A stretch of 64,000 nucleotides of DNA from positions 62,001 to 126,000 of the forward strand of contig NZ_JAAIMM010000004.1 of assembly GCF_013300725.1 (NCBI RefSeq), in the 5' to 3' direction. The notes under the pieces are model-generated. The model had not been told where the DNA came from. It saw only the letters and a program-made list of their open reading frames with translations, and ran no database searches. Shown piece after piece: positions 46,245 through 55,518 of this stretch (the first letter of the stretch is position 1; the number at the start of each line of letters is the position of its first letter). This DNA is from Allocoprococcus comes. GTDB lineage: Bacteria; Bacillota; Clostridia; Lachnospirales; Lachnospiraceae. The translations under genes and the position numbers were made by a program.

Positions 46245-46736
46245 ATGGGTGATTTTTACACAGAACAGCTGGTGAAGAGGCAGAAAGCATCTTCGACGAC
46301 GCTGATCAAAGCAATACTTATCATACTTACTGTTCTGTCGGTCGTACTTATATTTATGATCCCATTCGGTATAATCGGTCCGGTGATCATGATCGCACTG
46401 GATGTTTTTTTGTTCCGGAGTATGGATGTTGAATATGAGTATTTATTTGTGAACGGAAGTCTGGATATTGATAAGATTATGGCAAAATCCCGTCGGAAAA
46501 ATATCTTTTCGATGGAGATGACGGATCTTGAGATAATGGCACCTTCCGGTTCGCCGGAACTCAGACCTTATCAGGGGCTGAAAGGAACCGATTACAGTTC
46601 AGGTATGCCGGGGGCAGATACATATGAGCTGATCGTTGTAAATAACGGGGAAAAGAAAAAGATTATTTTTGAGCCGAATAAGACAGTCTGTGAAGGACTG
46701 AAGATGCTGGCGCCAAGAAAAGTATTTTGTAAATAA
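46245..46736 (+). CDS. Small membrane protein, DUF6106-like
   Basis: The 163-residue protein has a short N-terminal cytoplasmic part, two adjacent hydrophobic segments at about 20-65 and a soluble C-terminal domain with DVEYEYLFVNGSLDIDKI and a basic KSRRKN turn. I believe it matches the Clostridia family DUF6106; function is unknown. It is a single gene behind GGAGG, between groEL and guaB. Confidence 0.75.
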   Translation: MGDFYTEQLVKRQKASSTTLIKAILIILTVLSVVLIFMIPFGIIGPVIMIALDVFLFRSMDVEYEYLFVNGSLDIDKIMAKSRRKNIFSMEMTDLEIMAPSGSPELRPYQGLKGTDYSSGMPGADTYELIVVNNGEKKKIIFEPNKTVCEGLKMLAPRKVFCK

Positions 46737-46868
46737 TTCCCGAAAGACGTGCAGAAAAGCTTGCAGGTTCCGGGGGACAATTGCATCCGGAAAGACGGTT
46801 ACGTAAAACTATCAGTGATCTGCAGAAACGTGATTGTCACGGACGGACGAATGTACTCGATAAAGGAC

Positions 46869-48398
<1,530 letters not shown>

Positions 48399-48413
48399 GA
48401 TGTAAAATTAATC

Positions 48414-48462
48414 AAGAGAGAAGAATCATTTCCGTAAGAGAGACGATTCTTCTCTCTTACAT
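48414..48462 (+). terminator. Terminator-like hairpin after guaB
   Basis: AAGAGAGAAGAATC pairs with GATTCTTCTCTCTT around a 17-base loop; the T run is short. Confidence 0.7.
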
Positions 48463-48532
48463 TATCCAACTATTTTCAAACTTCACCCAAACCTTCAACA
48501 GTCAACTGAATATATGGCAAAAGGGAAAATCA

Positions 48533-48701
48533 GTGCCCCAGGGAAGAACAAGAATTGCCATCAGATTCGATTGTTGTGCAATGGAGATGAAACACAAAAA
48601 TCGTGGAAGCCTCTGCTGAACACGATTTTCGCCCTAAGTGGTTCATCGGAATGGTTTGCACAACGGAAGCGGAGGGCAATTCTTGTTCTTCCCTGGGGTA
48701 C
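48533..48701. repeat. Structured intergenic repeat element, copy 4
   Basis: The outer stem (48533-48559 with 48675-48701) has 26 Watson-Crick pairs and one G-U and its own sequence. A further AAAGGGA/TCCCTTT pairing (48520-48526 with 48703-48709) may extend it. Core helices carry paired changes: GATGAA/TTCATC and AAAATCGTG/CACGATTTT, against GATGAG/CTCATC and AAATTATG/CATAATTT in copy 1. It lies between guaB and the amidase gene. Confidence 0.9.
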
Positions 48702-48832
48702 GTCCCTTTCCATTCACCTTAATAAAAAAATAATATTTTTTTCAACAATTTCTCACCATTTTATGATAGTCTAGATATAGTTGGAATTCCAACAGAAAAT
48801 TTGCAAAAAACACAAAAGATTGAGATGACGAA

Positions 48833-49561
48833 ATGAACCGAAGAAGGAAGAAAAACGCCAGAGCCAACCTGTACAGGGGTGGCAATGGAAAAAGCTATTA
48901 TGAGGCGAATAAGAGGCGCAGAATGAGCCGTTATATAAAGGTGGGGAGTACGATCCTGATCACACTGCTTCTTGCACTTTCTATTATGAAGATCAGTGGA
49001 AGAGGAATCTTTGCACAGAGAGCATACAGTGAGCTTTCTGATGAAGTGATCAGTGCCCAAAAGCCGGATATTGATGTAGAACTGTTAACTGTGAATGAAT
49101 ATTCAAGACCGGGACTTTCAACCAATGAGATTACCGGAATAGTCATTCATTACACTGCCAACCCTGGTTCGACAGCGATGGAGAACAGAGACTATTTTGA
49201 GGGACTGAAGGACAGTCATATTACGCAGGCAAGCAGCAATTTTGTAGTGGGACTGGACGGGGAAATCGTACAGTGCGTACCGACCTGGGAGGTTGCTTAT
49301 GCATCCAATACACGGAATTTTGATACAGTGTCTATTGAGTGCTGTCATCCGGACGAGACCGGAAAGTTCAACGAGGCAACTTATAAGAGCATGGTACAAC
49401 TTACAGCATGGCTGTGTGAAAAGTTTTCTCTGACAGAAGAAGATGTGATCCGACATTATGATATTACAGGGAAAATCTGTCCGAAATACTTTGTCGAAAA
49501 TGAAGATGCCTGGAAGCAGTTTAAAAGTGATGTAAAAGCGGTCCTGGATAACGCAAAATAA
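48833..49561 (+). CDS. Membrane-anchored N-acetylmuramoyl-L-alanine amidase (Amidase_2)
   Basis: The 242 residues begin with a very basic segment (NRRRKKNARA) and one transmembrane helix at about 37-55, so the enzyme domain is likely extracytoplasmic. The PGRP/Amidase_2 fold is shown by IVIHYTANPGS with the first zinc histidine, IECCHPDE with the second and HYDITGKICPKYF near the third ligand. It should cut the amide between MurNAc and the stem peptide. The site of action could be vegetative wall or spore cortex; sequence does not decide. Confidence 0.88.
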   Translation: MNRRRKKNARANLYRGGNGKSYYEANKRRRMSRYIKVGSTILITLLLALSIMKISGRGIFAQRAYSELSDEVISAQKPDIDVELLTVNEYSRPGLSTNEITGIVIHYTANPGSTAMENRDYFEGLKDSHITQASSNFVVGLDGEIVQCVPTWEVAYASNTRNFDTVSIECCHPDETGKFNEATYKSMVQLTAWLCEKFSLTEEDVIRHYDITGKICPKYFVENEDAWKQFKSDVKAVLDNAK

Positions 49562-49571
49562 AAAATATCTA

Positions 49572-49601
49572 TTGATTCACTTCCAAAGAGTCTGCTATAA
49601 T
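49572..49601 (+). promoter_or_regulatory. Promoter of the chorismate mutase-shikimate kinase gene
   Basis: TTGATT and a perfect TATAAT are separated by 18 bases, 66 bases before the start. Confidence 0.6.
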
Positions 49602-49667
49602 GTCTTAGTATAACGGGCAATTGAAGGCGCTCGGAAAGCAGTAGAGTGAGAAACGAGGAATTGATAG

Positions 49668-50459
49668 ATGAACGATTTGGAATTATACCGTGAAGAACTT
49701 GCAAACTGTGATGCGAAGATCACAGAGGCATTAAAAGAAAGATATGCGATCATTGAAAAGATCATGGCATACAAAGAAGAGTATGGTATGCCGATCCTGC
49801 AGCCGGAACAGGAAGAAAAGCAGAAGAAGAGACTGATGTTCAGCCTTCACAATAATAAGCACAGAGACGAGATTTATGATGTATTTGAGCGTATCCAGCG
49901 CAACAGTAAGAAGATCCAGGCAAGAAAGCTTTTTGATTACAACATTGTCCTGATCGGGTTTATGGGAGCTGGAAAAAGTACGATCTCTGATTATCTTAGT
50001 ACCATGTTTGCCATGGAAGTGGTTGAGATGGACCAGCTGATTGCAGAACGCGAAGGCATGAGTATTTCCGATATTTTTGAAACCTATGGGGAGGAATATT
50101 TCCGTAATATGGAGACCAACCTTCTGATCGAGATGCAGGAGAAGAAGAATGTGATCATTTCCTGTGGTGGTGGTGTGGCAATGCGTGAACGCAATGTTGC
50201 AGAGATGAAGAAAAATGGTCGTGTAGTACTCCTTACTGCACATCCACAGACCATTCTTGACCGTGTAAAAGACAGTGACGACAGACCGCTGCTCAATGGA
50301 CACAAGAATGTAGAATATATCGAGCAGCTGATGGAAGCAAGAAGAGAAAAATACGAGGCGGCTGCAGATATCGTTGTAGATACAGATAACAAGACGGTTC
50401 TGCAGATCTGTGAAGATCTGATTCAGAAGCTTCTGGAAATGGATGAGAATCATGTTTAA
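49668..50459 (+). CDS. aroK: Chorismate mutase-like/shikimate kinase fusion
   Basis: The C-terminal 170 residues are a shikimate kinase: IGFMGAGKST Walker A near 97, EMDQLIAEREGMSISDIF with the shikimate Asp, YFRNMET with the Arg-Glu pair, SCGGG, and the lid DRPLL. The N-terminal 90 residues are helical and look like an AroQ-type chorismate mutase (YREELANCDAKITEALKERYAIIEKIMAYKEE), including conserved Arg and Lys positions. So one polypeptide may bridge phosphorylation of shikimate and use or sensing of chorismate. Whether the mutase part is active or only regulatory is not clear. Confidence 0.88.
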   Translation: MNDLELYREELANCDAKITEALKERYAIIEKIMAYKEEYGMPILQPEQEEKQKKRLMFSLHNNKHRDEIYDVFERIQRNSKKIQARKLFDYNIVLIGFMGAGKSTISDYLSTMFAMEVVEMDQLIAEREGMSISDIFETYGEEYFRNMETNLLIEMQEKKNVIISCGGGVAMRERNVAEMKKNGRVVLLTAHPQTILDRVKDSDDRPLLNGHKNVEYIEQLMEARREKYEAAADIVVDTDNKTVLQICEDLIQKLLEMDENHV

Positions 50460-50967
50460 GACCTTTTATCCGGACGAATATGCAGCGTCCACTTATGTAC
50501 TGGATTTTGAAAAAATGTATCGGGAAGGCTGTCGTGGACTGGTATTTGACATTGACAATACACTGGTTCCGCATGGAGCACCGGCAGATGAGAGAGCAAT
50601 CCGTCTTTTTGACAGGCTGCGCAGCATCGGGTTTGATACATGTCTGATTTCCAATAACCAGGAACCACGTGTAAAGCCTTTTGCCGAAAAGGTGCAGAGC
50701 AAGTATGTGTTTAACGCGCATAAGCCTTCCACGAAGAATTATATAAAAGCCATGGAGCTGATGCACACAGACAGAGGAAACACTGTGTTTATCGGAGATC
50801 AGCTTTTTACGGATGTGTGGGGAGCGAAGCGTACCGGGATGAAGAGTATTCTGGTAAAGCCGATCCATCCAAAAGAAGAGATCCAGATTGTGCTGAAAAG
50901 ATATCTGGAGAAGATTGTATTACATTTCTATAAAAAAGAGAACGAAAAGAGAATGTCCTGCAAGTAG
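50452..50967 (+). CDS. yqeG: YqeG family HAD-IIIA phosphatase
   Basis: The HAD phosphatase has the nucleophile motif LVFDIDNTLVPH near residue 33, LISNNQE as motif II, KPSTKNY with the motif III lysine and FIGDQLFTDVWGAKR as motif IV. Related phosphatidylglycerophosphatases share this subfamily, but the substrate here is unknown. The start overlaps aroK by 8 bases; an ATG three codons earlier is possible. YqeG also neighbours shikimate genes in Bacillus. Confidence 0.9.
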   Translation: MFKTFYPDEYAASTYVLDFEKMYREGCRGLVFDIDNTLVPHGAPADERAIRLFDRLRSIGFDTCLISNNQEPRVKPFAEKVQSKYVFNAHKPSTKNYIKAMELMHTDRGNTVFIGDQLFTDVWGAKRTGMKSILVKPIHPKEEIQIVLKRYLEKIVLHFYKKENEKRMSCK

Positions 50968-50981
50968 GCAGGACATTTTTT
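50952..50981 (+). terminator. Terminator overlapping the yqeG stop
   Basis: AATGTCCTGC pairs with GCAGGACATT, with the TAG stop in the loop, followed by a T run. Confidence 0.85.
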
Positions 50982-51021
50982 ATTTCATAGGAAATTCCAA
51001 AGGAACTTCCTATGAAATAAA
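50979..51021. repeat. Long A/T-rich palindrome after yqeG
   Basis: TTTATTTCATAGGAA-TTCC pairs with GGAA-TTCCTATGAAATAAA over 19 of 20 positions around a three-base loop, directly after the terminator. Confidence 0.7.
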
Positions 51022-51022
51022 A

Positions 51023-51121
51023 GGCACTGCGTGCCGGAGATGCGCACTCGCACGAAGATGAAGAATGTCGCAAGCGACCGCGCTCGGCGCGAGAATGTGC
51101 CGAGGCACATTCGTTTTTATT
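51023..51121 (+). other. String of five GC-rich short hairpins ending in a terminator
   Basis: Five compact stem-loops follow one another: GGCAC/GTGCC (51023), TGCG/CGCA (51041), GTCGC/GCGAC (51067), CGCGC/GCGCG (51079) and GAATGTGC/GCACATTC (51093). The last is followed by GTTTTTATTT. The stretch is GC-rich against its surroundings. Not protein-coding as far as can be seen. Confidence 0.6.
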
Positions 51122-51140
51122 TGGTAAAGCAAATAGAAAT

Positions 51141-51170
51141 CCCCCGGCTCTCATAACGAGAACCAGGGGA
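51141..51170 (-). terminator. Terminator of the flavin reductase gene
   Basis: On the minus strand CCCC-GG-TCTC pairs with GAGA-CC-GGGG around GTTAT, followed by ATTTCTATTT. Confidence 0.65.
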
Positions 51171-51200
51171 CATCAGGGGGGATACTATATTTACAAAATC

Positions 51201-53201
51201 TTATAAGTAGTCATGTTTGGCAAGAACATTCAGGATGTTACGTCCTTCTTCTGTACCTTCGATGATACGGCGGGCACGTACACTGTCACCGATGTTCATG
51301 ATTTCAACATCTTCATCTTCAAATTCTTTACGGACTGCATCAAGGATCGGAGCGTTTGCTCTCATACCAAGACATACAAATCCATAATCAAATGGCATTT
51401 CTTCTTCATTTCCTTCTGGTGTTTTAACAAGGAAGGAATCCGCTTTGACTTCAAGAAGAGCAGTATTCGGACACTGTTTTACACCATATTTATCCATCAG
51501 TGCAAAGGTTCCGACTTTGGATACCGGATCAATTCCGTTACCGATTACCGGCATCATTTCCACAATGCTTACATCAGCGCCACGTGGAGCAAAGAATTCT
51601 ACTACGTCAAGACCTACGGCACCACCACCGATAACAACAACTTTCTTACCTTTCAGATCTTCCGGATATTCCATAACATGGTCAATCATATTTGTAATAG
51701 AAGAAACTTTTCCTCCTTCTTTGTCAATGTTCTCATGAAGACCCTTGATCGGTGGAAGGAGCGGATTAGAACCGGTAGCATTTACAATAATGTTCGGGTT
51801 CATGCTTCTGATCATTTCAATCGTAGCTTCTGTGTTCTTGAAGATGAACAGGTTTTTCAGCTTGCTTGCACGATGGATCAGATAGTTCGGGAAGTCAGCA
51901 AGTCTCTTCTTGTCCGGGATCTTGGAGATCAGGGCAGCAAGTCCGCCGAGTTCCGGTTTCTTCTCGATCAGGAAAGTAGTGCATCCAACTTCGGCAGCTG
52001 TACATGCAGCTTCCAGTCCGGCAGTACCACCACCGATCACAACAACGTTGCAAGGCTTGTTGATTTTCTGCTTTTTGTAATCTTCGCCGCCATTTACAGA
52101 TGGGTTAACAGTACAACGGATCGGACGGTTGATTCCGATACGGTGTCCGGCACATCCGATGTTACAAGAAATACATTTACGGATATCACATTCATCACCG
52201 AATTCTACTTTGTTTACCCATTCTGGATCAGCGATCAGTCCACGTCCCATACCGATCAGGTCAGCGTCGCCTCTTGCAAGGATATCTTCAGCAACCTGTG
52301 GGTTACGGATGTTACCCATTGTCATACATGGTTTGCCGTAACGTTCTTTTACAGCTTTTGCCATGTAAGAACGCCATCCATCCGGAAGGTAGTTTGCATC
52401 GATCTGGTACTGGATGGATCCGTTAAGACCTGCAGATACGTCGAATACGTCAACTTCTTCCTGGAAATACTGAAGGTAATCCAGACAGTCATCCAGCGTA
52501 TTGCCGCCTTCCATAAATTCATCTGCACTGATACGAACGAAGATCGGGAAGAAAGGTCCAACCTGTTTTCTTACTTCTTCAATAACGAGTTTTGCAAATC
52601 TTGCACGGTTTTCCGGAGATCCGCCGAATTCGTCTGTTCTCTTGTTGGTAAGAGGTGAGAGGAACTGGCTGATCAGGTAGGAATGACCTGCGTGGATCTC
52701 TACAGCGTCAAAGCCTGCGATCTGCGCACGTTTTGCTGCTTCACCGTATTTCTTAACGATGTGCATGATCTCATCTTTTTCCAGTGGACGCGGGATTTCA
52801 CCGCCTGCTTTTGAAGGAACATCAGAAGCAGAAACCGGCTGCATATTGATACGTGCTGACTGTGCAGAAGCACCGGCATGATTGATCTGGATTGCAATGC
52901 AGGATCCATGTTTGTGTACTGTTTCACAAAGTTTGAAAAGTCTTGGAATATAGTTATCCTGATCGATACGAAGCTGTGTGGTTCCGTTAGATCCCTGTGG
53001 AGAATCAACGCTGGCGTTCTCTACGATGAGAAGTCCTGTACCGCCTTTTGCACGCTGCTCGTAATAATTGATATGAAGAAAACTCATTTCACCATTCTGT
53101 TCACCGTAGTTGGTTCCCATTGGAGTCATGACGATACGGTTCTTGACCGTCATATGTTTGATGGTAAATGGCTCGAAAATGTGTTTGTATTTGCTTTTCA
53201 T
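51201..53201 (-). CDS. Old Yellow Enzyme-type NADH:flavin oxidoreductase with 4Fe-4S cluster
   Basis: The 666 residues are built like 2,4-dienoyl-CoA reductase, enoate reductase and BaiCD/BaiH: an FMN TIM barrel (about 1-340, with MTPMGTNYGE, INHAGA, EIHAGHSYLISQFLSPLTNKRTDEFG and GMGRGLIADPEW), a cluster motif CISCNIGCAGHR plus a fourth cysteine in RCTVNP, and a C-terminal FAD/NAD module with VVIGGGTAGLEAA and VVIGGGAVGLD. Such enzymes reduce activated C=C bonds. It is divergent from a LysR gene and next to a quinate/shikimate cluster, so a cyclic enoate or enone of that pathway is a candidate substrate; this is inference. Confidence 0.9.
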   Translation of the reverse strand: MKSKYKHIFEPFTIKHMTVKNRIVMTPMGTNYGEQNGEMSFLHINYYEQRAKGGTGLLIVENASVDSPQGSNGTTQLRIDQDNYIPRLFKLCETVHKHGSCIAIQINHAGASAQSARINMQPVSASDVPSKAGGEIPRPLEKDEIMHIVKKYGEAAKRAQIAGFDAVEIHAGHSYLISQFLSPLTNKRTDEFGGSPENRARFAKLVIEEVRKQVGPFFPIFVRISADEFMEGGNTLDDCLDYLQYFQEEVDVFDVSAGLNGSIQYQIDANYLPDGWRSYMAKAVKERYGKPCMTMGNIRNPQVAEDILARGDADLIGMGRGLIADPEWVNKVEFGDECDIRKCISCNIGCAGHRIGINRPIRCTVNPSVNGGEDYKKQKINKPCNVVVIGGGTAGLEAACTAAEVGCTTFLIEKKPELGGLAALISKIPDKKRLADFPNYLIHRASKLKNLFIFKNTEATIEMIRSMNPNIIVNATGSNPLLPPIKGLHENIDKEGGKVSSITNMIDHVMEYPEDLKGKKVVVIGGGAVGLDVVEFFAPRGADVSIVEMMPVIGNGIDPVSKVGTFALMDKYGVKQCPNTALLEVKADSFLVKTPEGNEEEMPFDYGFVCLGMRANAPILDAVRKEFEDEDVEIMNIGDSVRARRIIEGTEEGRNILNVLAKHDYL

Positions 53202-53280
53202 TAGAAATTCCTCCGTAAAAATGACTTAATAATCAAAATTAAATAGAATCAAAAAATCTTAGTCACGCGAGGTTGTCTTA

Positions 53281-53344
53281 TACCGGCTTGGGCGTACCGG
53301 CTTTTGTTAAATCCATTATAACCACAAAAAACTGAAAAATACAA
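53281..53344 (-). promoter_or_regulatory. Promoter and repeat operator of the flavin reductase gene
   Basis: On the minus strand TTGTAT and TATAAT are separated by 18 bases (53315-53344). Downstream lie two direct repeats reading AAGCCGGTA on the minus strand (53281-53289 and 53295-53303), 14 bases apart, in an otherwise AT-rich gap; they look like an operator. The rest of the 320-base gap holds no other recognised feature. Confidence 0.5.
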
Positions 53345-53523
53345 ATTGAAAATATATAGAAAAATAATAGAATATAACTATAGAAACAATGAAAAAGATA
53401 AAAATAAAATTATAGTTGGAAGACGGAAAATAGAAAAAGATAGACAATTTAAACAAAACTATAGAATAATTAAATAATTTATGCTATGTTTAATATAAGA
53501 ACAGGAAAGAGGGTGATGGTTTT

Positions 53524-54414
53524 ATGAATCTGAATCAGTTGCATTACTTTGTGACACTGGCACATATAGAACACTATACCAGAGCGGCGGAAATGCTGTC
53601 CATTACGCAGCCAAGTCTCAGCCATGCCATCAGTATGCTGGAGCAGGAGCTGGAGACAAACCTGTTTGAAAAAAGAGGGCGTAACGTTGTACTGACAAAG
53701 TACGGAAAAGTATTTCTGGAATATGTAGAAGAAGCTTTAAAGATTCTGGACAGTGGCGTAAAAAAGACAAGGGCGCTGACAAGTGACACCGGCGGGGTGA
53801 TCGATCTCGCATATATTTTTACGCTTGGAAGTGTATTTGTTCCACAGCTTGTAGGCGGGTTTTTGAAGGAACACGCAGACTGGGATGTGAATTTCCGCTT
53901 TTCGGTCGGGAATACGACGGAGATCATACAGGGACTGAAAGAGGAAAAGTATGATATTGCTTTCTGCTCGAGAAAAGAAAAAGAATCCGGGATTGATTTT
54001 GTACCGATCGCCAAGGAAAAGCTGGTGGTTGTTGTTCCGAAAGGGCATGAACTGGCAGGAAGGGGATCTGTTGATCTGAAGGAAACACTTCCTTATCCGC
54101 AGGTGTATTTCACCAAGAACAGCGGACTCAGACCGGTGATCGACCAGCTGTTTGAACAGACCGGAGGGACACCGAAGATCGCTTATGAGATCGTGGAAGA
54201 TGCTTCCATGGCGGGGCTTGTGGCAGAGGATTTCGGAATTGCAGTGATGCCGGAGATCCCGATCCTTAAGAATCTGGATGTGGATGTACTGGATATTGAG
54301 AATCCACCATATGAGCGTTATATTTATCTGGCAAAACTAAAAGAAAAGTATCTGGCGCCGGTTGTAAAAGAATTTATTGAATATGTAAAAGAAAGTAATG
54401 GGAAGGCACTTTAA
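53524..54414 (+). CDS. LysR-type transcriptional regulator, first
   Basis: The 296 residues start with the LysR winged helix (MNLNQLHYFVTLAHIEHYTRAAEMLSITQPSLSHAIS, residues 1-37) and linker helix, followed by the periplasmic-binding-like ligand domain with FCSRKEKESGIDFVPI and AGLVAEDFGIAVMPEI. It is divergent from the flavin reductase gene, the usual LysR control geometry. The ligand is unknown; an aromatic or hydroaromatic acid would fit the neighbours. It overlaps the second LysR gene by four bases at the 3' ends. Confidence 0.93.
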   Translation: MNLNQLHYFVTLAHIEHYTRAAEMLSITQPSLSHAISMLEQELETNLFEKRGRNVVLTKYGKVFLEYVEEALKILDSGVKKTRALTSDTGGVIDLAYIFTLGSVFVPQLVGGFLKEHADWDVNFRFSVGNTTEIIQGLKEEKYDIAFCSRKEKESGIDFVPIAKEKLVVVVPKGHELAGRGSVDLKETLPYPQVYFTKNSGLRPVIDQLFEQTGGTPKIAYEIVEDASMAGLVAEDFGIAVMPEIPILKNLDVDVLDIENPPYERYIYLAKLKEKYLAPVVKEFIEYVKESNGKAL

Positions 54415-55295
54415 TAGGCCTTCCCATCTCTTTTGACAAACTGAATGAAACGTTTGACAGCGGGGATCTGGTATTTGTCGCGGATGTAGCCCATATAAAC
54501 CGTATGGGTAAGATCGGCGTCGGCAAGCGGCAGAATCGTTACGTTTGCCTGGTCTACTGCGTCTACCTTTGCAACAAGGGCAATCCCAAAATCTTCGGCA
54601 ACAAGAGCGGCGATCGCGTTCTCATCCGGGCATTCACAGACAATGTTTACTTTTAGCTTCTTTTCTTTATAGAAGTTACGCGTAAATCCACCGAGTCCGG
54701 AATAGCGGTCATAACCGATCAGAGGATATTCGGTGAGGTCACTGCAGGATACCGTATCTTTCTGCGCCAGGGGATGATTTTTCGGCGTGATCACAACCAT
54801 GTCCTGATGCAGGATCGGGATAAAGGAAATATCCGGTTCATCCGCAACAAAAGAGCCAAAGATCACATCGTGGCGGTCGGATTTGAGTCCCTGGATCATA
54901 TCGGCGGTATGTGTCTGGTTGAAATTGAAGGTAACGTGCTTGTTTCGGTCCAGATCCAAGAAGGAGCGGACGGTATGGGGAATATAGTAGTTCGCTAGAG
55001 GGAATACATAGGCAATATCGATGTGTCCGCCACTTCCGGCAAGCTGCTTCATCTTATGCTCGGCAATGTGCACCTCCTCGAGGATTCGGTTGACGTGTTC
55101 CAGAAAGACGCGGCCAGATTTGGTGAGGACAACATTACGTCCCTGATGTTCAAAAAGCATCAGTCCGAGTTCCTCTTCCAGAAGCGCCATGGACCGGCTG
55201 AGGCTTGGCTGGGAGATCTTGAGAGCTTCGGCAGCCTGCCGGAAATGCTGCAGGGTTGCTACTTTTTGGAAATATTCAAGCTGATTGAGGGTCAT
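54411..55295 (-). CDS. LysR-type transcriptional regulator, second
   Basis: The 294 residues repeat the LysR plan (MTLNQLEYFQKVATLQHFRQAAEALKISQPSLSRSMA at the N-terminus, ALVAEDFGIALVAKV near 240). It is clearly paralogous to the first regulator; convergent tail-to-tail arrangement suggests an inverted duplication. It is divergent from the ydiB-like gene and is the natural candidate to control that operon. Confidence 0.93.
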   Translation of the reverse strand: MTLNQLEYFQKVATLQHFRQAAEALKISQPSLSRSMALLEEELGLMLFEHQGRNVVLTKSGRVFLEHVNRILEEVHIAEHKMKQLAGSGGHIDIAYVFPLANYYIPHTVRSFLDLDRNKHVTFNFNQTHTADMIQGLKSDRHDVIFGSFVADEPDISFIPILHQDMVVITPKNHPLAQKDTVSCSDLTEYPLIGYDRYSGLGGFTRNFYKEKKLKVNIVCECPDENAIAALVAEDFGIALVAKVDAVDQANVTILPLADADLTHTVYMGYIRDKYQIPAVKRFIQFVKRDGKAY

Positions 55296-55353
55296 GATAA
55301 AAAATCCTTTCTATATTAAATAAAAAGATTGTAACATAACTGATGTTAAAAAG

Positions 55354-55419
55354 CTATCAAAAATGCATATAAGATGTATTTGAACTATCAAAGGATATCG
55401 TCTATAATTTAACTATCAA
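55354..55419 (+). promoter_or_regulatory. Promoter of the ydiB-like operon with three CTATCAA repeats
   Basis: TTGAAC and TATAAT are separated by 17 bases (55380-55408). CTATCAA occurs three times at 55354, 55385 and 55413, at 31- and 28-base steps, the second touching the -35 box and the third just after the -10 box. Confidence 0.6.
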
Positions 55420-55518
55420 GAGGTTGTTTAAAAATTAACAAAAGTTGGGCAAACGTTAAAAACATTCTCAAAGAACAAAGAAACAAATTTCTATGGAAGA
55501 AGAAAAGGAGAACAAATC

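Noticed and set aside
46737-46868. Riboswitch before guaB
   Set aside because: The stretch lies upstream of the predicted promoter and matches no purine, guanidine, PRPP or ppGpp aptamer features that I know.
48514-48774. Plus-strand frame of 86 codons over repeat copy 4
   Set aside because: It is explained by the structured repeat; the translated core is not kept in frame in copies 1-3.
51213-52658. Long plus-strand frame antisense to the flavin reductase gene
   Set aside because: It is a shadow of a well-identified gene; it has a low-complexity translation and no family motifs.
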